A DNA stretch of 64,000 nucleotides, taken from assembly GCF_001886695.1 (NCBI RefSeq), contig NZ_CP018097.1, positions 1,817,001 to 1,881,000 of the forward strand. Direction: 5' to 3'. The notes below the pieces were generated by a model that made no database searches, had not been told where the DNA came from, and saw nothing but the letters and a program-made list of their open reading frames with translations. Positions 9,371 to 18,914 of the stretch are shown piece by piece (the first letter of the stretch is position 1; every line of letters begins with the position of its first letter). Position numbers and translations under genes: made by a program. The stretch is from Aurantiacibacter gangjinensis. GTDB lineage: Bacteria; Pseudomonadota; Alphaproteobacteria; Sphingomonadales; Sphingomonadaceae.

Positions 9371-9391
9371 GTGTTTCGCTGAATGCGAAAG

Positions 9392-9631
9392 TTACGGGCT
9401 GACCGGAGCCGGCTCGTCTTCGTTGTCTTCCAGCAGGATAAGTCCGCCAGCCATTGCAGCAGCAACGAGAAGCACGACAAGCACAGTGCCAACGCCGCCT
9501 TGATCGTCGTCGTCCTGTGCTTCCGCTTGGGCGAGAACGGCAGCATCACGCACGCCCGGAGCGGCAGCTGCGGAAATGGTGGTAGCGGCAATGAGGCCGG
9601 CGGCCACGGTCGTAGAAATAAGCTTTTTCAT
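9392..9631 (-). CDS. small secreted or membrane protein with acidic tail, unknown function
   Basis: A 79-aa protein with a cleavable-looking signal peptide (about residues 1-24, ending AAAA), an acidic linker (AQDDDDQGG), one transmembrane helix (about 47-66, VGTVLVVLLVAAAMAGGLILL) and an acidic, proline-rich C-terminus. GAGGGAGCATA precedes the ATG. No recognisable domain. The organisation resembles small envelope proteins common in Erythrobacteraceae; the function is not known. Confidence 0.65.
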   Translation of the reverse strand: MKKLISTTVAAGLIAATTISAAAAPGVRDAAVLAQAEAQDDDDQGGVGTVLVVLLVAAAMAGGLILLEDNEDEPAPVSP

Positions 9632-9849
9632 TATGCTCCCTCAATATCTGGAGGCGTCAAGTTGATCGCGCTGTAACGCAGGTGCGTAAAAATTGAAAGC
9701 GGTAATACTGGATTTCGTTCCGAGTTGACCGGTAATCGCGCTCAACCGTTGCAAAAAGACAACGGAAAATCTCTGAAAAGAGGGCATTTTTGTCCGGACT
9801 TTGTGCTTAGAGCGAAATGTGGTGCAGCGCAGCATGCCGACGGTCTTTG

Positions 9850-10539
9850 TTATACGGGCTCGAGTGCGTAGCCCGCAGAACGCACAGTGCGGATGGGATC
9901 GCGCGCATTCTCGACAGCGATAGCCTTGCGCAGGCGGCGGATGTGGACATCCACCGTTCGCTCTTCGATTTCGCTTTCCGTGCCCCAGACAGCATCGAGA
10001 AGCTGGCTGCGAGAAAATACGCGGCGCGGATGCTCCATGAAGAACTTGATCAGGCGGTATTCGGTGGGGCCGATCTGCAAAGCGCGGCCGCGACGTTCCA
10101 CCCGATGCGCAACCGGGTCCAGCTTGAGATCGCCAGCTTCGATCGTCTCCCCTGCGAGGGCGGGGCGCACACGCCGCAGCACGGCCGATACGCGGGCCAG
10201 CAATTCGCGCGGTGAGAATGGTTTTGTAATGTAGTCGTCAGCGCCTGTTTCCAGCCCGCGGACCCGGTCGTCCTCGGCTTCCCGCGCGGTGAGCATGATG
10301 ATGGGGACATGTGCGGTCGCCTTGTCGCGGCGCAAGCGACGGCATACTTCGATGCCGCTTGTTCCCTCGATCATCCAGTCGAGAATCACCAGATCCGGCG
10401 CGTCTTCTTCGGCCAGCATGATGGCTTCGTCGCCATCGGCGGTGACGCGCACATCATATCCCTCGCTCTCGAATCGGTATTCCAGCAACTCTGCGAGCGC
10501 CGTGTCATCCTCTACGAGAAGCAATTTGGGTGTGGTCAT
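9850..10539 (-). CDS. phoB: phosphate regulon response regulator PhoB
   Basis: A 229-aa OmpR/PhoB-type regulator. The receiver domain has acidic pocket ED (10-11), phospho-acceptor Asp54 in VILDW and the conserved Lys in TKPFSPREL. The C-terminal winged helix reads IGPTEYRLIKFFMEHPRRVFSR...TVDVHIRRLRKA. It activates Pho boxes under phosphate limitation and is the last gene of the minus-strand Pho cluster, about 100 nt after phoU. Start chosen at 10539, where the receiver domain begins (MTTPKLLLVEDD). Confidence 0.96.
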   Translation of the reverse strand: MTTPKLLLVEDDTALAELLEYRFESEGYDVRVTADGDEAIMLAEEDAPDLVILDWMIEGTSGIEVCRRLRRDKATAHVPIIMLTAREAEDDRVRGLETGADDYITKPFSPRELLARVSAVLRRVRPALAGETIEAGDLKLDPVAHRVERRGRALQIGPTEYRLIKFFMEHPRRVFSRSQLLDAVWGTESEIEERTVDVHIRRLRKAIAVENARDPIRTVRSAGYALEPV

Positions 10540-10586
10540 TGGGTTGCCCGTCCGCTGCGAGGCCAGGTGCCCCGCAGCCACGTTTA

Positions 10587-10603
10587 TGTCAGCTCTGTGT
10601 CAG
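10587..10603 (+). promoter_or_regulatory. Pho-box-like repeat between phoU and phoB, inverted orientation
   Basis: TGTCAG occurs twice with an 11-nt period (10587 and 10598), matching the PhoB half-site spacing. It reads on the plus strand, opposite to phoB, so any autoregulatory use is uncertain. Confidence 0.4.
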
Positions 10604-10641
10604 ATTTGTTGCATAGCGACGCTGTGAAGACCGGCGCCGAG

Positions 10642-11307
10642 TCACTCCACGTCGTCGGGATACTCGCCCGTCGCCGCGTAATGCACCATTTCGGCAACGT
10701 TCGTGGCGTGATCGCCGATCCGCTCGATATTCCGCGCGACAAACAGCAATTGCGCTGCGCTGCTGATCGTCGCCGGATTTTCTACCATGTGACTGACAAG
10801 GTTGCGAAAGATGCTGTCGTAGAAAGCGTCTACCTTGTCGTCACGCTCGATGACCTCGCGGGCCAAGACCGGGTCGCGCGCGGCATAGGCGGTGAGAACG
10901 TCGTGGACCATTTCCGCAGCCAGTTCCGCCATGGCAGGCAGGAGCGTTAGCGGCTCGAAGCGGCTGCGACCGTCGATTCGCCCGGTGCGCTTGGCGATGT
11001 TCTTGGCGTAGTCGCCGATGCGCTCCACTACGCCGCCGATCTTCAGGGCGGCCACGATTTCGCGCAGATCATCCGCCATCGGAGCGCGCAGAGCGAGCAG
11101 GCGCACGGCCATATCGTCGACTTCTGACTCGAGCGCATCCAGCTTGGCATCGCGCTCTACGATTTCGGCTGCCAGCTCTTCGTCCCCGCGCACAAGCGCG
11201 TCGAGCGATTGCTGGATGGCCACTTCGGCAAGGCCGCCCATTTCGGCGATGAGACCCCGCAGCCGCGTGATGTCCTCGTCGAAAGCCTTGACTGTGTGGT
11301 CGCTCAT
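10642..11307 (-). CDS. phoU: phosphate signalling complex protein PhoU
   Basis: A 221-aa all-helical protein made of two PhoU repeats, each with the metal-binding E/DxxxD pattern ([13 protein letters not shown] and [13 protein letters not shown]). PhoU links the Pst transporter to the PhoR kinase and keeps PhoB inactive when phosphate is plentiful. Its ATG overlaps the pstB stop (TAATG), indicating translational coupling. Confidence 0.96.
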   Translation of the reverse strand: MSDHTVKAFDEDITRLRGLIAEMGGLAEVAIQQSLDALVRGDEELAAEIVERDAKLDALESEVDDMAVRLLALRAPMADDLREIVAALKIGGVVERIGDYAKNIAKRTGRIDGRSRFEPLTLLPAMAELAAEMVHDVLTAYAARDPVLAREVIERDDKVDAFYDSIFRNLVSHMVENPATISSAAQLLFVARNIERIGDHATNVAEMVHYAATGEYPDDVE

Positions 11308-12149
11308 TATCCGTATCTACCCGTGATGTAATCCTGCGTGCGCTTCTCACGCGGATTAGTGAATATGTCCGACGTATGTCCATATTCCACCATCTTGCCG
11401 AGGTGGAAAAACGCTGTGCGCTGAGACACGCGCGCGGCTTGCTGCATCGAGTGGGTGACAATCACGATACCATATCGACCGCGCAGTTCGTCAATCAATT
11501 CCTCGATCTTCGCCGTGGCGATCGGATCGAGCGCCGAACATGGCTCGTCCATCAGGATGACTTCGGGATCGACGGCGATCGCGCGTGCAATGCACAGGCG
11601 CTGCTGCTGGCCGCCTGATAGCGCTGTGCCGGAATCCTGCAAGCGATCCTTCACCTCTTCCCACAGGCCCGCACGGCGCAGGCTCTTCTCGACGATCTCG
11701 TCGACGTCGTTCCTGTTCTCGGCAAGGCCATGGATCCTAGGCCCGTAAGCGATGTTCTCGTAGATGGATTTAGGGAATGGATTGGGCTTCTGGAAAACCA
11801 TGCCCACGCGCGCGCGCAACTGCACGACATCCATTCCGCTGGCATAAATATCGTCGCCATCGAGCTCGATCCGGCCCTTCACGCTTGCTGACGGGATGGT
11901 GTCGTTCATGCGATTGAGAGCACGCAGGAACGTCGACTTGCCGCAGCCCGACGGCCCGATAAAGGCGGTCACATATTCGGTGTAGATGTCGATGGAGACA
12001 TCGTCGATTGCCCGCTTGTCGCCGTAGTAGACATCCACGCCCTGCGCGCGCATTTTCGGTTCGCCCGTCTCGACATTCTCATGTTCGAGGGACTTTTCCG
12101 ACTGGCTGGGGATCGAAGCGTCGTCTATTTCGGTTCCGGTATCGGTCAT
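11307..12149 (-). CDS. pstB: phosphate ABC transporter ATP-binding protein PstB
   Basis: A 280-aa ABC ATPase energising phosphate import. Walker A is GPSGCGKST (about residues 65-73), the signature is [14 protein letters not shown] and Walker B is [13 protein letters not shown], followed by the switch His in VIVTHSM. The [20 protein letters not shown] stretch is specific to PstB. Start at 12149 overlaps the pstA stop (TGATG); AAAGAGA lies upstream. A short acidic N-terminal extension of about 30 residues precedes the ABC domain. Confidence 0.96.
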   Translation of the reverse strand: MTDTGTEIDDASIPSQSEKSLEHENVETGEPKMRAQGVDVYYGDKRAIDDVSIDIYTEYVTAFIGPSGCGKSTFLRALNRMNDTIPSASVKGRIELDGDDIYASGMDVVQLRARVGMVFQKPNPFPKSIYENIAYGPRIHGLAENRNDVDEIVEKSLRRAGLWEEVKDRLQDSGTALSGGQQQRLCIARAIAVDPEVILMDEPCSALDPIATAKIEELIDELRGRYGIVIVTHSMQQAARVSQRTAFFHLGKMVEYGHTSDIFTNPREKRTQDYITGRYG

Positions 12150-13399
12150 CACCATCTCTTTTCGAACCTGTTGCGCAGATAAATGGCGAGGCCGTTCATC
12201 AGCAGCAGGAATATCAATAGCACGATAATCGCCGCACTGGTGCGCTCGACGAAGCCGCGGTCGATCTCGTCGGACCACAGGAAGATCTGCATCGGCAGTA
12301 CGGTGGCGTTATCGGTGAAGCCGGTCGGCGGCGTTGCGATAAAGGCGCGCATACCGATCAGCAGCAGCGGCGCGGTCTCACCCAAGGCGCGGGCCATGCC
12401 GATAATCGTGCCGGTCAGGATGCCGGGCAGGGCGAGCGGAAGGACATGATGGAAAACCACTTGCACTGGGCTGGCACCAACGGCCAGGGCACCGTCGCGG
12501 ATGGAGGGTGGCACCGCCTTGATGGCGTTGCGGCCGGAAATCACGATCACCGGCATGGTCATCAGCGCGAGCGTCATGCCGCCGATCAACGGTGCCGAGC
12601 GGTAGCCGGGGAAGATCGTGAGGAAGACAGCCAGACCCAAAAGACCGAAAATGATCGACGGCACCGCTGCCAGATTGTTGATCGAGACTTCGATAACGTC
12701 AGTCCAGCGATTCTTCGGCGCGTATTCCTCCAAATAGAGCGCCGCCAGCACACCGATCGGGAAGGCGAGCAGGAGGGTGACGATCATGGTAAGGATCGAG
12801 CCCTTGAGCGCACCCCAGATCCCGACGAGCTGCGGATCGGTGGCGTCCGCTCGGGTCATGAACCCGGGATCGAAACGGTCTTCCAGCACACCATCCTCGG
12901 CCAGCTGCCTTGCAAGGGGTTGCAGGGCCAATTGGCCATCCTCGGCATAGGCGCTCGCCAGGTCTTCGGTAACAGGAAGCCAGAATGTCTCTTCGCGCTG
13001 CAAGAGCGAGGGATCGGCAATGATCTCTTGCGCGACGATGCGCCATGCTTCGGCATTCAAGTGCTGGGCCGCTTCATCGCCCAGGCTCTCGCTCGCGCTG
13101 AATGCCACGACATCGCGCAGGCCTTGCGTCTCGAGCGCGCGCGCAGCGGTATTTGCATCCTGCATGGAGGGCGGAAGCGACAGGCCCATTTCGGGCAAGT
13201 CTATCTCGACCTTCATCTCGGCGCGCTGGAAGCCGCCAAGGCCATTCAGGGTCATGTTCCCCAGCAGGAAAATCAGCACGGCGACGGAAAAAACGATGGC
13301 GGACAAGCCAAGCATCTTGAACCGACGCTCTGCCGCATACCGCTTTTTCAGCCGCGCTTCGAAGGCGGGCGTGCGTGTCGGTTGAACCCGGTCACTCAT
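12149..13399 (-). CDS. pstA: phosphate ABC transporter permease PstA
   Basis: A 416-aa permease. One N-terminal helix and a periplasmic insert of about 150 residues precede the six-helix BPD_transp_1 domain; the EAA-like coupling loop is in [25 protein letters not shown]. The large N-terminal extension is the usual form in alphaproteobacteria. The start overlaps the end of pstC by 8 nt and the stop overlaps pstB, so it is a tightly packed operon. Confidence 0.95.
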   Translation of the reverse strand: MSDRVQPTRTPAFEARLKKRYAAERRFKMLGLSAIVFSVAVLIFLLGNMTLNGLGGFQRAEMKVEIDLPEMGLSLPPSMQDANTAARALETQGLRDVVAFSASESLGDEAAQHLNAEAWRIVAQEIIADPSLLQREETFWLPVTEDLASAYAEDGQLALQPLARQLAEDGVLEDRFDPGFMTRADATDPQLVGIWGALKGSILTMIVTLLLAFPIGVLAALYLEEYAPKNRWTDVIEVSINNLAAVPSIIFGLLGLAVFLTIFPGYRSAPLIGGMTLALMTMPVIVISGRNAIKAVPPSIRDGALAVGASPVQVVFHHVLPLALPGILTGTIIGMARALGETAPLLLIGMRAFIATPPTGFTDNATVLPMQIFLWSDEIDRGFVERTSAAIIVLLIFLLLMNGLAIYLRNRFEKRW

Positions 13400-14777
13400 A
13401 CGCTTCTCGGAACCTTTTCACGACGCGCAGGGCGATAAAGTTCAGCACCAGCGTGACCATGAACAGCACAAAGCCAAGCGCGAAAGCCGCCAGCGTGGCC
13501 GGATGGTCGAAGCTGCCTTCGCCGGTCAGCAGCGACACGATCTGCACGGTCACAGTCGTCATCGCTTCCAAAGGATTGGCAGTCAGATTGGCGGCGGTGG
13601 AGGCAGCCATCACCACGATCATCGTTTCGCCGATTGCGCGGCTGATCGCCAGCATCACCCCTCCGACGATGCCGGGGAGCGCAGCAGGGACCAGCACGCG
13701 CCGGATCGTCTCATTGGTCGTCGCGCCCATGGCCAGTGAACCGTCGCGCATGGCTTGGGGGACTGCGGCGATGGAATCGTCCGCCATGGAGGAGACAAAG
13801 GGAATGATCATCACGCCCATAACGAGGCCGGCTGCCAAGGCGCTTTCGCTCGACGGGTTGGCGAAGCCGACGCTGAGTCCGAAATCCCGAATAGCGGGCG
13901 CAATGGTGAGCGCGGCGAAGTAGCCGTAAACGACGGTCGGCACACCGGCGAGCACTTCTAGCGCCGGTTTGACCCATGCGCGCAGCTTGGGCGGTGCGTA
14001 TTGCGTGAGGTAGATGGCACTCATCATGCCAAGCGGGATGGCGACGATCATTGCGATAATCGCACCGATGAAAAGCGTACCCCAGAACAGCGGGATGGCG
14101 CCATAACGGTCGCCTTCCGGATTGTCCGGATTGCTCATCGGGTCAGGGTTCCACTGGGTGCCGAAGAGGAAATCGATCGGCGAGACCATGCCGAAGAACC
14201 GGACCGTCTCGAACACGAGGGTCACGAAAATGCCAAGCGTGGTCAGGATTGCGACAAGCGAGGCCAGCAAGAGGCCGATCAGCACCAGGCGCTCGACCCG
14301 CGTGCGGGCAGTGAAATCTGGCTTCAGGCGCAGGAAGGCCCATGCTGCGCCAGCACCTGCAATCAGCAGGCTGACCACGATGCCGATCATGCCGTAGCGC
14401 GATTGCGCCTCGCGGATCGGCTCTGCCAGCGCGAGGGCATCGGGGTTGGGCGTGCGCACGTCATTGCCGGCGGCAATGGCGAACGCTTCATTGAGGATGG
14501 TATCGCGCCGCAGGCCGAAATCCGGCAGCACCTGCGCTTCCGGACTGGCGAGCACATGGGCAATCACCAGCTGCCCCGCGACGGCATCCCACAGCAGGTA
14601 GAACAGCACCACGGGCACCGCGATCCACAGCGCGGCGTACCATGCGTGATATGTCGGGAGCGAAGCGATCCGCCCATCCTTGGCGGACCGTTTGAAGCCC
14701 CACGCACGCGCACGGGCCACCAGCCAACCGGCAAGCCCGAGCCCGAGGGCAAGGAGAAGCGGCAGGACTGGTGACAT
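13392..14777 (-). CDS. pstC: phosphate ABC transporter permease PstC
   Basis: A 461-aa inner-membrane permease with a long N-terminal part (TM helices plus periplasmic loop) and a C-terminal permease domain containing the coupling motif DGSLAMGATTNETIRRVLVPAALPG. With PstA it forms the channel of the Pst system. It begins 17 nt after the pstS stop, in the same transcription unit. Confidence 0.95.
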   Translation of the reverse strand: MSPVLPLLLALGLGLAGWLVARARAWGFKRSAKDGRIASLPTYHAWYAALWIAVPVVLFYLLWDAVAGQLVIAHVLASPEAQVLPDFGLRRDTILNEAFAIAAGNDVRTPNPDALALAEPIREAQSRYGMIGIVVSLLIAGAGAAWAFLRLKPDFTARTRVERLVLIGLLLASLVAILTTLGIFVTLVFETVRFFGMVSPIDFLFGTQWNPDPMSNPDNPEGDRYGAIPLFWGTLFIGAIIAMIVAIPLGMMSAIYLTQYAPPKLRAWVKPALEVLAGVPTVVYGYFAALTIAPAIRDFGLSVGFANPSSESALAAGLVMGVMIIPFVSSMADDSIAAVPQAMRDGSLAMGATTNETIRRVLVPAALPGIVGGVMLAISRAIGETMIVVMAASTAANLTANPLEAMTTVTVQIVSLLTGEGSFDHPATLAAFALGFVLFMVTLVLNFIALRVVKRFREAYE

Positions 14778-14794
14778 GATGCGTGCTGGCTACC

Positions 14795-15838
14795 TTACTG
14801 AAGGTCTTCTGCCGTCAGATTCGGCAGCTCGTCGATGGCATTGGTCATCTGCGCCATAACCTCGCCACGGTTGGTGACAAGGCCGATCTGGGCGAGAGGT
14901 CCGTCTTCTCCCCAATTCGCAGCCCAGGTCTGCAGGAATTCTGCCAAGCCCGGGATTACGCCGACATGCTCTTTCTTCACGTACACGTAGAGAGGACGCG
15001 CGCCGGGATATTCGAAGCTGGCGATGTTCTCGTAAGTCGGCTCGACGCCGTTGATGCTCTGGCCGCGCACGCGGTCGGAGTTCTCTTCGAGATAGCTGTA
15101 GCCGAAAATGCCCACCGAGTTGGTGTTGCCTTCGATCTTCTGGACGATCAGGTTGTCCTGCTCGCCCTGGTCCACAAACGCGCCGTCGGAGCGCATTTCG
15201 GTGCAGGTACGCTCGAACGCGTCTTCGTCGGCTTCTTCGGTGGCAGCAAATTCTTCATTCGCCTCGCAGCCGACCAGCATGATCAGCTCGTTGAAAGCGT
15301 CGCGCGTGCCGGAGGTGGTCGGCGGGCCGTAAACGAGGATCGGCAGGTCGGGCAGAGAGGGATCGACATCGCTCCAGTTCGTGTTTGTCTGCTCTTCGCC
15401 ATATGGGTTGGCAGCCAGCGCGCGGTACATAATCTCGGGCGAGAGATCCATCTGGATTCCGCCGATTGCCGATGCGATGGCGATACCGTCCATGCCGACC
15501 TGTAGCTCGGTGATTTCGGTGACGCCGTTCTCCTGACAGGTCTCGAACTCACCCGGCTTCATGCGACGCGAGGCGTTGACCATGTCGGGCGTGTCGAAGC
15601 CTGTGCCGCTGCAGAACAGCGCCATGCCGCCGCCAGTGCCGGTCGATTCGATCGAGGCTGCGGCGAAATCCGGGTTTTCGCGGCTGAAGATTTCCGACAC
15701 GCGGCGCGCGAAAGGAAACACGGTGGAGGAGCCGACGGCGTGGATGCCTTCACGACCGCTATCGGCGCCGGGCTGGTTGCCACAGGCGGTAAGGGCAGTC
15801 GCGGCCAGCGCGACGGCTGCAATGGTAATCTTCTTCAT
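14795..15838 (-). CDS. pstS: phosphate-binding lipoprotein PstS
   Basis: A 347-aa substrate-binding protein with a lipoprotein signal (lipobox LTAC, Cys about 19). HAVGSSTVFPFARRVSE near the mature N-terminus is the phosphate-binding loop, and ASIESTGTGGGMALFCSGTG and PPTTSGTRDAF supply further ligands. It captures phosphate in the periplasm for PstCA. A triple Pho-box array ends about 43 nt upstream of the start, so it heads the pstSCAB-phoUB unit. Confidence 0.93.
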   Translation of the reverse strand: MKKITIAAVALAATALTACGNQPGADSGREGIHAVGSSTVFPFARRVSEIFSRENPDFAAASIESTGTGGGMALFCSGTGFDTPDMVNASRRMKPGEFETCQENGVTEITELQVGMDGIAIASAIGGIQMDLSPEIMYRALAANPYGEEQTNTNWSDVDPSLPDLPILVYGPPTTSGTRDAFNELIMLVGCEANEEFAATEEADEDAFERTCTEMRSDGAFVDQGEQDNLIVQKIEGNTNSVGIFGYSYLEENSDRVRGQSINGVEPTYENIASFEYPGARPLYVYVKKEHVGVIPGLAEFLQTWAANWGEDGPLAQIGLVTNRGEVMAQMTNAIDELPNLTAEDLQ

Positions 15839-15880
15839 AATCGTAAGCCCTGTAAGTGGTTGTTGAGCTAGCGGCCCTGT

Positions 15881-15908
15881 ATGACGCGGATGCGACAGAA
15901 TTGCGTCA
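15881..15908 (-). promoter_or_regulatory. triple Pho box upstream of pstS
   Basis: On the minus strand three half-sites TGACGC, TGTCGC and CGTCAT follow each other with an exact 11-nt period, reading toward pstS. This is the geometry of tandem PhoB binding that replaces the -35 element at Pho promoters. Confidence 0.75.
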
Positions 15909-15956
15909 CATGGCGAACTTATCTCGCCTTGCGGTGCGGCGGGCCGAGTGGAAATC

Positions 15957-17336
15957 CTAGAAGTCGAATTCCGCCCGCATGCCGATCACATCGACGCTGT
16001 AATCGCGGCTGCCATCAGGCAGGGCGAATACGGCGTCGTCATAACCGAGATGGCCGTAATTCAGCATGAAACGGGTGTAATCGGTGGTGGTCCAGATAAG
16101 CGAGCCGAACAGTCCGTTTTGCGTGCCGCCGATGATCCCGGCGTCGGCATCGTTCAGTTCGAGGAAGTCGTAGCGCAAATTCAGCTGGACGGCGCCGATA
16201 CCGCCTTCATCAACGGTGCGCGCGGGGCGTGTGCGATTGAAGCGGCCAACGCGATAGGTGCGACTGTCATCGGGGGTGAGGAAAAGGCCGACTTCGGCAA
16301 ACGCGCCATGGAAGGTGGCGTCGTCCATTGTCACAAGGCCGCCGAGCTCACGGCGATAGCCCTCTGCATGGACGTGCAGCGGACCGCGAACGGCAGCAAA
16401 TTCCAGCCCGATATCGAATTCGCTACCCGCGTCGATGCGGTCGGTGTTGATCAGGCGTTCCGAAGTAAAGCTGACCAGCGGGCGCTGGCGGTATCGCACA
16501 GTGGCGCCGTCGCCCAGATCGGCATAGTGGATGGAGCCGCCAAAGTGCAGCTGCGTGTCGCCAATTTGCGGGAAATAGGCGGCGCGCCCGTCGACGCTCA
16601 TCCGGTCGCTGCCTGGTAGATCGCCGATGTTGTCGGAGAACAAGCCGCCCTGCAGCAGCACATCGCCGGAGCCGTATTCCACGGCGATGCCCGTGCGGCG
16701 GATGAAACCGAATGCGTCTGTAAAGGCGGCGCGTTCGATGAAGGATGTGAAACGGCTGCTGGTCAGCTCTTCCATCGACTGGAAGTTGTTGAACTGCCCG
16801 ACCGACAGGGTCACGTCGCCGGTTTCATATTCCAGCAGCGCGTCGGTAATCTCGACTTCGTTGCCGCCGAATTCCAGCTCCATCTTGTAGCCGAAGCCGC
16901 CGGGGATATCGCCCTGCGCACCAAGGCGGACGCGGCGGGCGCGCACATCGAAGCCGTCGGATCGTCCGAGCTCGTCCGGAAGGAACGTCCAGCCGCTATC
17001 GAGCATTAGGCGACCGAAAGGCTTGAAGCTGAAACCGTCGGCGCTCTCGATATCGGCTGCTGCGCCCATGCTGATTTCTACGGGCGTGTCTGCTGTCACG
17101 ACAGGTGCGGGGATCGCATCCGCCGCAGCCTGTGCCTCGGCCGCAGCAGCAGCGTTCCGCTCGTCAGCACTTTCCATTTCGTCGAGTCGGGCGTTCACCG
17201 CTTCGAGCTGCGCGGTCAGTTCGGCGATCTGCGCGCGAAGGGCTTCGACATCGCTATCCTGCGCATGTGCAGGCGTAGAAAGGCACGCGATAGCAGCGAG
17301 CGGAAGGAGGGGAACGGCGCGCATGGAATGTCTCAT
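15957..17336 (-). CDS. phosphate-selective porin (OprP/OprO family)
   Basis: An outer-membrane channel of about 459 aa: signal peptide ending AHA-Q, a short coiled coil (VEALRAQIAELTAQLEAVNARL) for trimerisation, then a barrel with LMLDSGWTFLPDE, VRLGAQGDIPGGFGYKMELEFGG and a C-terminal EFDF ending in Phe. A Pho box lies directly upstream and the gene sits between phoR and pstS, which fits phosphate uptake. The start is ambiguous: Met codons at 17345, 17336 and 17324 are all compatible with the signal peptide and none has a strong Shine-Dalgarno. Confidence 0.9.
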   Translation of the reverse strand: MRHSMRAVPLLPLAAIACLSTPAHAQDSDVEALRAQIAELTAQLEAVNARLDEMESADERNAAAAAEAQAAADAIPAPVVTADTPVEISMGAAADIESADGFSFKPFGRLMLDSGWTFLPDELGRSDGFDVRARRVRLGAQGDIPGGFGYKMELEFGGNEVEITDALLEYETGDVTLSVGQFNNFQSMEELTSSRFTSFIERAAFTDAFGFIRRTGIAVEYGSGDVLLQGGLFSDNIGDLPGSDRMSVDGRAAYFPQIGDTQLHFGGSIHYADLGDGATVRYRQRPLVSFTSERLINTDRIDAGSEFDIGLEFAAVRGPLHVHAEGYRRELGGLVTMDDATFHGAFAEVGLFLTPDDSRTYRVGRFNRTRPARTVDEGGIGAVQLNLRYDFLELNDADAGIIGGTQNGLFGSLIWTTTDYTRFMLNYGHLGYDDAVFALPDGSRDYSVDVIGMRAEFDF

Positions 17337-17380
17337 TTCTGTCATGTGACCAGGATGTGACCGCGCCCCTAGGCGTGTCG

Positions 17381-17399
17381 CATGACAGATTTGTGACAA
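17381..17399 (-). promoter_or_regulatory. Pho box upstream of the porin gene
   Basis: On the minus strand TGTCAC-AAATC-TGTCAT gives two near-consensus PhoB half-sites with 11-nt spacing. It ends about 36-57 nt before the possible porin starts, in the gap after phoR. Confidence 0.8.
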
Positions 17400-17430
17400 G
17401 ACGGAATGGAGCTGTGGAAAGACCTGGCGC

Positions 17431-18639
17431 TCAATCCCTGGCCTGTGCCTCCAAAGCCAGTAGCGGCAGGCGCACGGTGACGGTCGTCCCGTCGCCAAGG
17501 GTGGAATCGAAATCCAGCCGACCGCGGTGCCGCTCGACGATATGTTTCACGATGGCCAAGCCTAGCCCTGTTCCGCCCGCTGCCCTGCTGCGACCCGGAT
17601 CGGTGCGGTAGAACCGCCGGGTGAGATGGGGAAGATGTTCGGCGGCGATCCCTTCGCCGTGATCGCGCACACTCAGCACGGCCATATCGCGCTCGCCCTT
17701 TTGCAGGCCCACCTCGACCGGCCCGTCACCACCATATTTCAGAGCGTTATCGACCAGGTTGCGCACCAATTGCTCTATCTGGCGCTCATCGCCGCGGATC
17801 GAGAGGTCGCGCTCGCCCAGGTCGAATTGCAGACGGTCGAATCGCTCGGCACCCGCGCCATCACGGGCAGCGCTGCGGATGAGCGGTGTCAGCAGGACCG
17901 GCGCGCGCGGCTGGTCATGCTTTTCCGCCTCCACCCGGCTGAGCGACATCAGATCGTCTACCAATGTCTGCAAGCGACGCGCCTCGCGCAGCACAGTGCC
18001 ATAGAATTTGCTGGCCTGCTTCGGATCGACCTTTTCGCCTTCGTCCGACAGCGTCTCGACATAGCCGATGATGGATGCGAGCGGCGTGCGCAGCTCATGG
18101 CTTGCATTCGCAACGAAATCGGAATGGGCGCGGCTGACATCGGCCTCGGCGGTGCGGTTCACCAGCTCGATCAAGGCATAGCGCGCATCGATGGGCTGGA
18201 TGGTTATCTGCCAATTGCTTTTCGGGCCGGTCAGACCTTGCACGGCGACGCTTCCTCCTTCACCGCGTGAGAGGAGGTCGATGGCTGCGGGATGCCGCAG
18301 CGCGACGCGAACGTCCTGCCCGATAATATGTTTGCCCAGCGCTTCTCTCGCATGCGCATTTGCCATGATAATGCGATCCGAATCGATCATGATAAGAGGC
18401 AGGCCGGAATGCTCGATCAGGTCGCGCATGCTCGCGCCGCTGATCTGCATGCCGCCATTCGCTTTTTTCTGCGGCGGCGGCGGGGGAGGGGCGGCAAGCC
18501 AGAGCGAGAGGATCCAGATGCCGATAACGGCGACCACGACAAGCAGGCTGGTGCCCATCGCAGCAAGGAACAGGCCGCAACCTATCGCAAGGATGATGCC
18601 CCCAAACGGTGTCGTCTTGCCATCCATGCGCAGCGTCAT
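17431..18639 (-). CDS. phoR: phosphate regulon sensor histidine kinase PhoR
   Basis: A 402-aa sensor kinase. Two close hydrophobic segments (about residues 12-50) are followed by a poly-proline linker (51-56), a PAS domain (about 72-165), the dimerisation helix with phospho-His181 in SHELRTP, the N box NLVDNALKYGGDG and G boxes DHGEGI and GGTGLGLAIVKH. It phosphorylates PhoB. It heads the Pho gene cluster, separated from the porin by a Pho box, so PhoR may be expressed independently of the Pho promoters. Confidence 0.94.
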   Translation of the reverse strand: MTLRMDGKTTPFGGIILAIGCGLFLAAMGTSLLVVVAVIGIWILSLWLAAPPPPPPQKKANGGMQISGASMRDLIEHSGLPLIMIDSDRIIMANAHAREALGKHIIGQDVRVALRHPAAIDLLSRGEGGSVAVQGLTGPKSNWQITIQPIDARYALIELVNRTAEADVSRAHSDFVANASHELRTPLASIIGYVETLSDEGEKVDPKQASKFYGTVLREARRLQTLVDDLMSLSRVEAEKHDQPRAPVLLTPLIRSAARDGAGAERFDRLQFDLGERDLSIRGDERQIEQLVRNLVDNALKYGGDGPVEVGLQKGERDMAVLSVRDHGEGIAAEHLPHLTRRFYRTDPGRSRAAGGTGLGLAIVKHIVERHRGRLDFDSTLGDGTTVTVRLPLLALEAQARD

Positions 18640-18745
18640 GCGCCAGAACGGATTCGGTTTCTACCGCAAAGAAAGCATGTCACGCACGGATCGCCGGAAA
18701 CACGGCGAAAGAAGGGGCGATGCTGTGGGAGGAGAAGTCCATCGC

Positions 18746-18820
18746 TGGTGACCCCTACGGGAATCGAACCCGTGTTTCAGCCGTGAAAGGGCCGCGTCCT
18801 AACCGCTAGACGAAGGGGCC
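18746..18820 (-). tRNA. tRNA-Glu (anticodon TTC)
   Basis: On the minus strand a complete cloverleaf starts GGCCCCT at 18820 and ends AGGGGTC-A-CCA at 18746. The anticodon loop CTTTCAC gives TTC at 18787-18785, and the T loop GGTTCGATTCC is intact. The CCA end is encoded. The 7-bp acceptor stem contains one G-T pair. Confidence 0.97.
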
Positions 18821-18883
18821 ATCCTGCGATGGAGCGGCGCATCTAGAGGGGGGCAGGGAAACGGTCAAGCCCCCGAAATCGCA

Positions 18884-18900
18884 AAAACGCCGTTTTGGCG
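18884..18900 (-). terminator. possible weak terminator downstream of recJ
   Basis: CGCC-AAAAC-GGCG followed by TTTTTG on the minus strand, 15 nt after the recJ stop. The stem is only 4 bp, so efficiency is doubtful. Confidence 0.35.
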
Positions 18901-18914
18901 AGAAATCCGCGCGG

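Noticed and set aside
9632-9849. Possible terminator or small RNA downstream of phoB
   Set aside because: Short inverted repeats exist (CCGTTG...CAACGG) but without a convincing T tract or promoter.
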